Shown: in pieces, positions 1-5,339 of the stretch
Numbering within the stretch: the first letter of the stretch is position 1
Layout of the letters: each line of letters starts with the position of its first letter
Assembly: GCA_021156265.1 (NCBI GenBank)
Contig: JAJNBR010000060.1
Span: forward strand, 1-12,031
DNA length: 12,031 bases
Origin: Flavipsychrobacter sp.
GTDB lineage: Bacteria > Bacteroidota > Bacteroidia > Chitinophagales > Chitinophagaceae
Direction of reading: 5' to 3'
Program-made: the position numbers and the translations under genes
Notes under the pieces: model-generated
Database searches by the model: none
The model's input: only the letters and a program-made list of their open reading frames with translations
What the model was told of the DNA's origin: nothing

Positions 1-214
1 CCCGATTGTTCTTGTGAATCAGTCGGTTACGGTCATAATGTTTTTTTAGTTTCTGTATAGTTGTTTGTTTTCATGTGTGTTGGGTTTTGTTGTCGATTAT
101 TGTCGGCTTATCGGAAAAGTTTCGCAGTTGGTGATTGCCAAATGGTTAAAACCGGACAGTAAGCCGGCGAAATAAACCATAGCAAAAATACGATTTTTAA
201 CTGATATATTCAAC
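1..214. other. Intergenic leader region, no gene recognised
   Basis: I see no coding region in this T-rich stretch on either strand. It contains a 20-bp stretch at 87-106 that recurs with two differences at 11103-11122 near the other end of the window. Otherwise it holds nothing I can name. A gene to the left could end or begin outside the window. Confidence 0.4.
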
Positions 215-246
215 TTTATTGGTTTGATATAGGTTATCTACCTTTG
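215..246 (+). promoter_or_regulatory. Candidate Bacteroidota promoter for the MORN/TonB-C gene
   Basis: TTTA at 215-218 and TACCTTTG at 239-246 are separated by 20 bp. This matches the Bacteroidota arrangement TTTG-N19-21-TAnnTTTG with one difference in the -33 box and a perfect -7 box. Transcription would start near 250, about 25 nt before the ATG at 278. Confidence 0.6.
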
Positions 247-262
247 GTTAGCCGCAGCTAAC
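247..262 (+). other. Stem-loop at the predicted 5' end of the mRNA
   Basis: GTTAGC (247-252) and GCTAAC (257-262) form a perfect 6-bp stem with a CGCA loop. It lies directly behind the -7 box, so it would sit at or overlap the 5' terminus of the transcript. It may protect the 5' end or act as a DNA operator; the sequence does not decide between these. Confidence 0.35.
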
Positions 263-277
263 TTCCGGCCCAGACCT

Positions 278-1504
278 ATGAGAAGATTATTCCTGTTTGC
301 CATCCTCGCTGTTGCCGGCTACCAATCTATTGCCCAAAAGAAGGTCGACTATTACTCCAATGGTGCTAAAAAGTTTGAAGGCGATTATTTCTATGCCTGG
401 AAAACAGATGAACCGGGCGATCTCACCGGGCCGCTTGACACCACCGAATTATACTATTCCAGTGAAAGTGAATTGAGTGCGCTCGACTTGTATATGAATA
501 TGTTCCCGTCGAAGGAGTATGAAGGTATTTGTACTTTTTATTTCCGCACCGGCGAGAAAGCCTTCCAGGGTAATTACAGCCGTGGGGTAAAGAACGGTAA
601 GTTCAGCTACTGGTGGACCGACGGTACGCTGGTTGCTGAAAAAAGCTTCGTGAATGGCATGGCCGATGGTAAATGGCTTACTTACGGACTGGCCAAACAA
701 CCCCTGGTGACGGAAAGCTACAAGGCTTTTACCCAGGCGCAACTTGATACTCTATATGGCGATATCACCAAAAGCTTTCGCAGAGATGGATCTTCTGAAG
801 ATGAACGGCTGGATAATGACTGGTGGAACATGGGGAGCCGTCGTAAAATAGACTATAGCGATGCTGAACTGGCGGGTGTAGATCGTTTTGTCAGCCAGAT
901 GGATGAATTCGTGAAAGAGCTGCAGCAGCGATCCATATGGGACGGCGAATTTATTTACCTCAATGCCGAAACGAAAAATAAGGCCATCGAAATGTATTTT
1001 AAGGACAACGTGCCTGTCGGCACGTGGAAGGTGTGGGACGGGAATGAAAAACTGGAAATGGAGGGCAGCTTCAAAGACGGGAAACTGGTGAAGTTCAAAG
1101 ATCATATCAGGCCGCAACAACCACCGGTACCATCAGCAGAACCCGTCCGGGATGCTAAGGGAAAAGAGGAACAGGCCCTGGTAGAACCGCCGCCGCCAAC
1201 GGAAGTATTTAAATACGTTGAGCAGATGCCCGAGGCGCCATATGATGTGAACGAATACATTTCCCAAAACCTGCAGCTACCTACCGATACGGTTATAGCC
1301 GGACGGGTAAACGTACAGTTCGTGGTTCAGGGCGATGGAACGATCACAGATGTGGAAAGGGTTGGCAGTAAGCGTTGGCCGGCATCATACGAGGAGGCTG
1401 CTGTCAACGTGGTAAAGTCGATGCCGCAGTGGAAGCCGGGCAAACAAAACGGACGTCCCGTGAAGGTGTACTTCACGCTTCCGGTGGTTTTTAAAGCTAA
1501 ATGA
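278..1504 (+). CDS. Exported MORN-like repeat protein with TonB C-terminal domain
   Basis: The protein has 408 residues. Residues 1-20 form a signal peptide ending in SIAQ. Residues about 81-136 and 221-270 carry MORN/YwqK-like repeats, seen as runs of the type G-x-(Y/F)-x-x-G followed by NGK or DGK turns. Residues about 280-308 are a proline-rich linker. Residues about 311-406 match the TonB C-terminal fold, with the family ending MPQWKPGKQNGRPV followed by a beta strand PVVF. Classical TonB is anchored in the inner membrane by an N-terminal helix; here there is only a cleavable-looking signal, so the protein is probably periplasmic or surface-bound rather than a true energy transducer (inference). 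The ATG lies about 25 nt behind a strong promoter. Its stop is 11 bp from that of the convergent gene. MORN repeats of this type are often labelled YwqK-family antitoxin, but no toxin gene is present. Confidence 0.85.
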   Translation: MRRLFLFAILAVAGYQSIAQKKVDYYSNGAKKFEGDYFYAWKTDEPGDLTGPLDTTELYYSSESELSALDLYMNMFPSKEYEGICTFYFRTGEKAFQGNYSRGVKNGKFSYWWTDGTLVAEKSFVNGMADGKWLTYGLAKQPLVTESYKAFTQAQLDTLYGDITKSFRRDGSSEDERLDNDWWNMGSRRKIDYSDAELAGVDRFVSQMDEFVKELQQRSIWDGEFIYLNAETKNKAIEMYFKDNVPVGTWKVWDGNEKLEMEGSFKDGKLVKFKDHIRPQQPPVPSAEPVRDAKGKEEQALVEPPPPTEVFKYVEQMPEAPYDVNEYISQNLQLPTDTVIAGRVNVQFVVQGDGTITDVERVGSKRWPASYEEAAVNVVKSMPQWKPGKQNGRPVKVYFTLPVVFKAK

Positions 1505-1515
1505 TCTTTAATGGT

Positions 1516-1920
1516 TTAAACGGTTGGCGTTAGCTCGGTGTGCGGTACTTCCCTGTGCTTACGAACCAGCATGCCCAGCAACAAAATGATCGCTCCTTTT
1601 ATTATGTCTGCGCCTGCAATATCAGCTCGGCCCAGTACAACGTACATGGTGATACCCGCAAACAGTATCAGCGCTCCCGCCCACCTGGCCAGCACAATGC
1701 CGTGCCAGTGCCCGTTCCACGTCCAATAGCCGGCTATGAATTGTAAGAAGGCAAGAGGGATAAAACAAACAGCAATGATCGTAACCAGCTCGAGGCTGCC
1801 CGGGCCATCGGCGATCCTGAACATGGTAAGCATTTGCCTGTGATCGTAGAGACCGGTGAGCCCGGCGAATAATGGCATTAAAGCTGAGAGGAACAAGAAG
1901 ACAGATAAGAGCTTCTTCAT
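1516..1920 (-). CDS. Small four-helix membrane protein of unknown function
   Basis: The protein has 134 residues and four hydrophobic stretches at about 5-22, 42-65, 74-96 and 103-120, followed by a short basic and polar tail (VRKHREVPH). I do not recognise a family with confidence; the size and topology resemble many small uncharacterised inner-membrane proteins of Bacteroidota. The ATG start is supported by a promoter-like sequence 17 bp upstream. It is transcribed alone and converges with the MORN/TonB-C gene, leaving 11 bp between the stops. No catalytic motif is visible. Confidence 0.75.
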   Translation of the reverse strand: MKKLLSVFLFLSALMPLFAGLTGLYDHRQMLTMFRIADGPGSLELVTIIAVCFIPLAFLQFIAGYWTWNGHWHGIVLARWAGALILFAGITMYVVLGRADIAGADIIKGAIILLLGMLVRKHREVPHTELTPTV

Positions 1921-1936
1921 AATGGTGCGATTTGTA

Positions 1937-1968
1937 TAAACTTAAAAAATATTTATATAAAACGCAAG
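1937..1968 (-). promoter_or_regulatory. Candidate promoter for the 1516-1920 membrane protein
   Basis: Read on the minus strand, CTTG (1968-1965) is followed after 20 bp by TAAGTTTA (1944-1937), close to TTTG-N20-TAnnTTTG. The spacer is very AT-rich. The predicted transcript start is about 10 nt ahead of the ATG. Confidence 0.45.
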
Positions 1969-2000
1969 CGCTAATGCCAGCGTACGCTGAGTTGATGGGA

Positions 2001-2018
2001 TCGAAGTGGATACTTCGA
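2001..2018 (-). terminator. Hairpin 7 nt downstream of the peroxidase stop
   Basis: TCGAAGT (2001-2007) pairs perfectly with ACTTCGA (2012-2018) around a 4-nt loop. It immediately follows the peroxidase gene, but no U-run follows it on the minus strand, so it may protect the mRNA 3' end rather than terminate. A separate perfect palindrome, AGCGTACGCT, lies at 1979-1988. Confidence 0.4.
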
Positions 2019-2025
2019 CCGGTTG

Positions 2026-3219
2026 TTATTTCTTGAATGGATCGCTGTACTTAATGTCAGCCAGGAATTGGTTATCTGTCAATGTATTCAGGAAGGCTAC
2101 CAGCTCATCTTGCTGCACTTGTGTGAGGTTCAGGCGCAGAGGCTGCCCGTTTGGCCCCGGTGTGCGCAGGCTCGGGTCGAGGTTGGGATGGTTGCGGATG
2201 CCGTTGTTGTAATGCGCCACCACTTGCTGCAGGTTGCTGAAGCGGCCATCGTGCATGTAAGGGCCTGTTACCGCAACATTGCGCAGCGAGGGCGCTTTAA
2301 ACTTGCCATTGTCAGCTGCGTTCTTAGTTATATCGCCTACACCATTGTCTGCATATACCTGGTCTAATCCGTTATTGCGGGCCTGTGGCGCTATTTGTAA
2401 TGGTGTGTTGTGGCAACGCGCACAATGCTGCTGGAATAATTGCATGCCATTATTTTCCTGCATGCTGAAGTTAGTAAAAACATCGTTAGGGGCGGGCGGA
2501 TGACCGAGTGCTGCAATGCCATTATCGTACTTCGATTGGAAAGAAAGCATCGAGCGCACGAATTGCGCCAACGCCATGGATATCTTTCCGCGGGTCACCG
2601 CCGTATCGCCAAAGGCACGTCTGAACAGGATCTTGTAGTGATCTTGTTTTGCAAGCCTGTGTTCAACGCTATCAAGGGTCATGCCCATTTCCACCGGGTG
2701 TTGTATCGGCATCAGTACTTGCTCTTCCAGTGTAGCAGCTCGCTGGTCCCAGAAAAAGCTGGCGGGTTGGTAGTAACGGGCGTTAGCCAGGCTCATCGAG
2801 TTCCGTCCTGTTTTGCCATTATCGAAACCGGTACTGAACTGGAGGGGATCACTAAAACTATTTTGTTGCTTATGGCATGACGCACAGGCAACGCTGGTAT
2901 TGGCCGAAAGCATTTTGTCATAAAACAGCACGCGGCCCAGCGTTGCGCCTTCATTTGTTACCGGGTTGGATGCCGGAGTATTGTTGGCTCCTGCAATGCC
3001 CGGATTGTTCAGATAAGGGGGTGTGCTAATATTCGTATAGTTGAAGGTAGAAGCAGGCAGATTAAGCACCTTGTCCAAAATTTCCTGCTCTGTAAGCGGG
3101 GGCGTTGTGGTGTCAGAGATAACTACCTGTTCTGTTCTGTCTTTTCTGCAAGACGACTGTACCAGCGCTATGGCAATAAGCGCAATTACCGGTGTGAACG
3201 ATCGGATAAACATAAGCAA
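2026..3219 (-). CDS. Di-haem cytochrome c peroxidase (CcpA/MauG family) lipoprotein
   Basis: The protein has 397 residues. An N-terminal hydrophobic segment ends in a cysteine at residue 24 (VQSSC), a relaxed lipobox of the kind common in Bacteroidota, so it is probably an envelope lipoprotein. Two CxxCH haem c sites are visible: C112-A-S-C-H116 in the N-terminal domain and C266-A-R-C-H270 in the C-terminal domain. The family motif PYMHDGRF (about 320-327) follows and may supply a distal haem ligand, and FWDQRA at 156-161 holds a tryptophan in the region that bridges the haems in relatives. Known family members reduce hydrogen peroxide to water with electrons from small c-type cytochromes or oxidise other substrates. 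The length is typical once the N-terminal extension is allowed for. It follows the GNAT gene by 47 bp on the same strand and could be co-transcribed. Confidence 0.93.
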   Translation of the reverse strand: MLMFIRSFTPVIALIAIALVQSSCRKDRTEQVVISDTTTPPLTEQEILDKVLNLPASTFNYTNISTPPYLNNPGIAGANNTPASNPVTNEGATLGRVLFYDKMLSANTSVACASCHKQQNSFSDPLQFSTGFDNGKTGRNSMSLANARYYQPASFFWDQRAATLEEQVLMPIQHPVEMGMTLDSVEHRLAKQDHYKILFRRAFGDTAVTRGKISMALAQFVRSMLSFQSKYDNGIAALGHPPAPNDVFTNFSMQENNGMQLFQQHCARCHNTPLQIAPQARNNGLDQVYADNGVGDITKNAADNGKFKAPSLRNVAVTGPYMHDGRFSNLQQVVAHYNNGIRNHPNLDPSLRTPGPNGQPLRLNLTQVQQDELVAFLNTLTDNQFLADIKYSDPFKK

Positions 3220-3266
3220 ATGGTTAAGAAGTATGCCGAGGACTTAATTTATCCGTGCTGCCAGGG

Positions 3267-3767
3267 TTACCGCAACACTTTTCGCATCACGAAATCGTTC
3301 ATCTGGTAACCTTGTCCAATGTCTATGTCCTCTTCATACAAGGTAGCAAATCCCTTCTTCTCATAAAAATTTTTTGCGGGATTGTAGCGGTTGACGTTTA
3401 GCTCTAATACCGTTTTACCTGCTGCGAGCACGGCTTTTTCTACCTCATCCAGCAGTAGGCTGCCGTAGCCGCGGCCTTTGGTTTCGGGCAGGCAATACAG
3501 TTTATGCAGCTTATAAATAGCTGGGTTTTCCTGGCGGGGTGCATATGCCGCGAAGCCTACGGGAATGTCGTTTTCAAGTAGCAAAAGATAGGTCTGTTCG
3601 CCGGTAACGATCTGGCTCTTAATGCTGTCGAGATCATACATCGTGTCGAGCATATATTTTATCTGCGGTTCGGTGAGGATAGGCCGGTAACTGGGCCACC
3701 ACACAGCTTCCGCCAGGTCGCGGACGGTTTGAGCATCATCAAGAGTTGCAGGACGGATTGAGGTCAT
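3267..3767 (-). CDS. GNAT family N-acetyltransferase
   Basis: The protein has 166 residues and is a single GNAT domain. The acetyl-CoA pyrophosphate-binding motif A is visible at about 97-102 (KGRGYG, the Q/RxxGxG/A type), preceded by the beta-4 strand KLHKLYCLP, and motif B at about 128-140 (YNPAKNFYEKKGF). The N-terminal part, with WWPSYRPILTEPQIKYML, resembles uncharacterised members near the polyamine acetyltransferase PaiA, but the substrate cannot be read from the sequence. A strong intrinsic terminator hairpin ends only about 27 bp upstream of the ATG. The gene is therefore either transcribed from a very short leader, by read-through of the terminator, or under attenuation. The cytochrome peroxidase follows after 47 bp. 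Confidence 0.9.
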   Translation of the reverse strand: MTSIRPATLDDAQTVRDLAEAVWWPSYRPILTEPQIKYMLDTMYDLDSIKSQIVTGEQTYLLLLENDIPVGFAAYAPRQENPAIYKLHKLYCLPETKGRGYGSLLLDEVEKAVLAAGKTVLELNVNRYNPAKNFYEKKGFATLYEEDIDIGQGYQMNDFVMRKVLR

Positions 3768-3784
3768 GGGACCAAGTTAAACAG

Positions 3785-3813
3785 AAAAGAAAAAGCCCGG
3801 AAGAATCCGGGCT
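3785..3813 (-). terminator. Intrinsic terminator upstream of the GNAT gene
   Basis: AGCCCGGA (3794-3801) and TCCGGGCT (3806-3813) form a perfect 8-bp GC-rich stem with a 4-nt loop. On the minus strand it is followed by TTTTTCTTTTCTG, a good U-run. No protein gene on that strand ends just before it, which is the main reason to suspect a small RNA or attenuator. Confidence 0.7.
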
Positions 3814-3884
3814 AATTATTTACATTCTTAAATAGAAGTAAATGAAACACTGCTTATATAGACCTTGCTTGTCTCGCTTTAGTT
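3785..3884 (-). ncRNA. Candidate small RNA or attenuator leader before the GNAT gene
   Basis: A promoter-like element at 3920-3889 and an intrinsic terminator at 3813-3785 on the minus strand bound a segment of about 95-100 nt with no coding frame apart from a start-stop pair (ATG TAA at 3825-3820). ATTTAC and GTAAAT in the segment could form a small second helix. The arrangement suits either an independent small RNA or a terminated leader that regulates the GNAT and peroxidase genes. I do not recognise a known RNA family; it is too short for 6S RNA. Confidence 0.35.
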
Positions 3885-3888
3885 GGGT

Positions 3889-3920
3889 AAAAACTATCCT
3901 ATTAACATTTTTATGACAAA
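3889..3920 (-). promoter_or_regulatory. Candidate promoter for the small RNA / GNAT leader
   Basis: On the minus strand TTTG (3920-3917) is followed by a 20-bp spacer and TAGTTTTT (3896-3889), one mismatch from TAnnTTTG. A transcript would start near 3884 and meet the terminator about 95 nt later. Confidence 0.45.
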
Positions 3921-4017
3921 GCAAAAAATAGGTGCTTTTGTTATTAACGGAGGATTGCTTTTTTTAGTGCAGATTTGAACTGCTCCAGAAGAGATTGACA
4001 TTAGGATGACCTGCAAA

Positions 4018-4049
4018 TTTGCCCAAGCTTATGGATTGCAGTATTTTAG
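4018..4049 (+). promoter_or_regulatory. Candidate promoter for the structured leader and small lipoprotein
   Basis: TTTG (4018-4021), a 20-bp spacer and TATTTTAG (4042-4049) match the Bacteroidota promoter with one mismatch in the -7 box. The same -7 form, with A before the final G, is found before the exported gene at 11876. A transcript would begin near 4055, leaving about 245 nt before the lipoprotein ATG at 4299. Confidence 0.45.
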
Positions 4050-4123
4050 CAATAAATTTGAACTGTGCGTATTGTCCTTGTTTTCCTGGCTTTGTTGTCT
4101 GTTTCCCTGCTTAGCTCCTGTTA

Positions 4124-4247
4124 TGGCCAGCGGGAGGCCACCAGTTGTCCCGGTCCGCGCAACCGGCCGCCGAGGGGTTTTACAGCAGTGCCTAAGCCCG
4201 TTGAAAACGGTTTTCCGGCTTGTTTTATAGCCCCTCGCTAAAGCACT
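4124..4247 (+). ncRNA. Candidate structured RNA or cis-regulatory leader
   Basis: This GC-rich island sits in AT-rich intergenic DNA and holds several consecutive helices. TGGCC/GGCCA (4124-4128 with 4136-4140) and CCGGT/ACCGG (4150-4154 with 4162-4166) are both 5-bp stems with 7-nt loops. CGAGGGG/CCCCTCG (4171-4177 with 4231-4237) closes a domain containing AAGCC/GGCTT (4194-4198 with 4217-4221) and, inside that, a CCGTT/AACGG hairpin (4198-4210) that would compete for one base. AGTGC (4187-4191) can also pair with GCACT (4243-4247), which would form a pseudoknot with or an alternative to the closing helix. It is either a long regulatory leader of the lipoprotein gene or a separate RNA; no known riboswitch core is recognised and no U-run terminator follows. 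Confidence 0.35.
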
Positions 4248-4298
4248 ACCTAGTTATTGGTTTTTGCATTATTTTTAAGCAAAGAATCAGTTTTTCGT

Positions 4299-4484
4299 AT
4301 GAAACGTTTTACTACTGTTGCGGTTTTGTTGTGTATTGCTGTAGGTATGTCATCTTGCATGCGCCAAAAGTATAACCACGGTATGCCCCGCAACAACTTT
4401 GATAAACCTGCACCTCACAAGCGATTTGTAAAGCAGCACGCGCCGAAGGAAGAGCAGCCTGTGTTTTTCGTAAAGGCTAAGTAA
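4299..4484 (+). CDS. Small basic lipoprotein of unknown function
   Basis: I place the start at the ATG at 4299, which gives 61 residues beginning with MKRFTTVAVLLCIAVGMSSC. This is a compact lipoprotein signal with the lipidated cysteine at residue 20. An upstream in-frame start would add 14 residues before the positively charged n-region and spoil the signal. The mature part is about 40 residues long, rich in Lys, His, Pro and Asn, and has no recognisable domain. It is the only gene downstream of the structured leader at 4124-4247, with about 50 bp between. The last 8 bp overlap the end of the convergent membrane protein gene. Confidence 0.7.
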   Translation: MKRFTTVAVLLCIAVGMSSCMRQKYNHGMPRNNFDKPAPHKRFVKQHAPKEEQPVFFVKAK

Positions 4485-4917
4485 TACCCTGCTCCCGCAG
4501 CACTCTTTTTATTTTCTTCCGTACGCTGATGATCCTGCCGAAACGGGACCCTGTGATCATGCAAAAGACCAGGGCTGTCAGCATGTTGCCGGTAATCCAA
4601 TGACTGAGTATCCAGTTACGGCTAAGCGAAAACGCCAGGTAGATGACCAGGATAATAACGCCCGTAGTATCGCGTTTGGCTATTACCAGCTCCTCCTCTT
4701 CATGCCATAAGATCTTCGACATGCGTCCTGATGCGTACCCCAGCAGCATGCCGATAGCCCATCCCCCCGCCGCCTGCAGGGCATTGATATAGCCCATCAG
4801 TATATCGTACAGCGAAACGATGAGCATGGCGAAAAAGATCGCCAGGTAGATGTAGAGCTTTCGCTTCAGCTTTTTGTGCACATAGTGCCGCTGCCGTGTT
4901 TTGACGATCTCTGCCAT
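4477..4917 (-). CDS. Four-helix membrane protein, possibly CcdC-like
   Basis: I choose the ATG at 4917 (146 residues), which has AAGG about 5 nt upstream. A GTG 15 nt further upstream would lie at the edge of a 10-bp hairpin stem and is less likely. The N-terminus is very basic (KTRQRHYVHKKLKRK). Four hydrophobic segments follow at about 22-40, 46-65, 86-103 and 109-127, and the C-terminal tail is basic (VRKKIKRVLREQ). A conserved-looking pattern GMLLGYASGR-MSKILW-HEEEELV between helices 2 and 3 faintly recalls the CcdC/DUF1453 group, but I cannot confirm this. No catalytic motif is visible. It may share a transcript with the gene at 4991-5230, with the hairpin at 4932-4967 between them. Confidence 0.7.
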   Translation of the reverse strand: MAEIVKTRQRHYVHKKLKRKLYIYLAIFFAMLIVSLYDILMGYINALQAAGGWAIGMLLGYASGRMSKILWHEEEELVIAKRDTTGVIILVIYLAFSLSRNWILSHWITGNMLTALVFCMITGSRFGRIISVRKKIKRVLREQGIT

Positions 4918-4931
4918 TGCCTTAAAATGCA

Positions 4932-4967
4932 CAGCCGGGACTCCGTTTTAACAGGTGGTCCCGGCTG
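4932..4967 (-). promoter_or_regulatory. 10-bp hairpin just upstream of the membrane protein gene
   Basis: CAGCCGGGAC (4932-4941) pairs perfectly with GTCCCGGCTG (4958-4967) around a 16-nt loop. On the minus strand it lies between the stop of the 79-residue gene and the ATG at 4917, ending 14 nt before that ATG. The following ATTTTAAGG is too short a U-run for a confident terminator, so it may be a weak terminator or a translation-affecting leader hairpin. Confidence 0.45.
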
Positions 4968-4990
4968 CATTCGTATGAAACAAACAATCC

Positions 4991-5230
4991 TTAAGCCCTT
5001 TGTGCAGGAGCAGATGTAGGTATCACATTCTCCAAAATAATATCTTCCTGAGTCTTACTTCCAAGCGTATAAGCATCTCTAACTGCCTTTTCTATCTCCG
5101 CGTACACACCATTACCCTGCAAAGGACATGCAATCTTCGAAAACGTCTCATCAATCAATCGCGCCAATAATTCCTCTTTCATAACATTTCCATTTTCTAC
5201 ACCAGAGGTAAAAAAGAACGTGCCAGCCAT
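4991..5230 (-). CDS. Small protein of unknown function
   Basis: The open frame encodes 79 residues, soluble and mildly acidic, with no signal peptide, membrane segment or motif that I recognise. The C-terminal half reads like amphipathic helices (YAEIEKAVRDAYTLGSKTQEDIILENVI). The start is uncertain: an internal ATG at 5182 gives 63 residues beginning MKEELLARL and has GGA upstream, whereas the first ATG at 5230 has no visible ribosome-binding site. The codons are more AT-rich than those of the neighbouring genes. It is divergent from the M14 carboxypeptidase gene, with 109 bp between the starts, and upstream of the membrane protein gene at 4477-4917. Confidence 0.55.
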   Translation of the reverse strand: MAGTFFFTSGVENGNVMKEELLARLIDETFSKIACPLQGNGVYAEIEKAVRDAYTLGSKTQEDIILENVIPTSAPAQRA

Positions 5231-5339
5231 ATATTATAAGCGTTAAACAGCTTAACAACCTGATTAAATAAAACTTAAAGCTTATCAACTACCTCAGCCA
5301 GTACTAGTTAAAACAGTTCTTCAGTAGTATTTTTAACCC

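Noticed and set aside
2006..2880. Plus-strand open frames opposite the cytochrome peroxidase
   Set aside because: They lie antisense to a gene with two intact haem motifs and show no protein family features.
4132..4170. Possible cobalamin riboswitch core (CGGTCCGCGCAACCGG resembles part of the B12 box)
   Set aside because: The other conserved elements and the order of helices are missing, and the downstream gene is not a cobalamin gene.
4006..4230. Open frame of 74 codons on the plus strand
   Set aside because: Its sequence has no family signature, it runs through the hairpin-rich GC island, and its ATG would precede the predicted transcription start.
4930..4932. GTG as start of the 4477-4917 membrane protein
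   Set aside because: It lies at the edge of the 10-bp hairpin and the later ATG has AAGG at a good distance.
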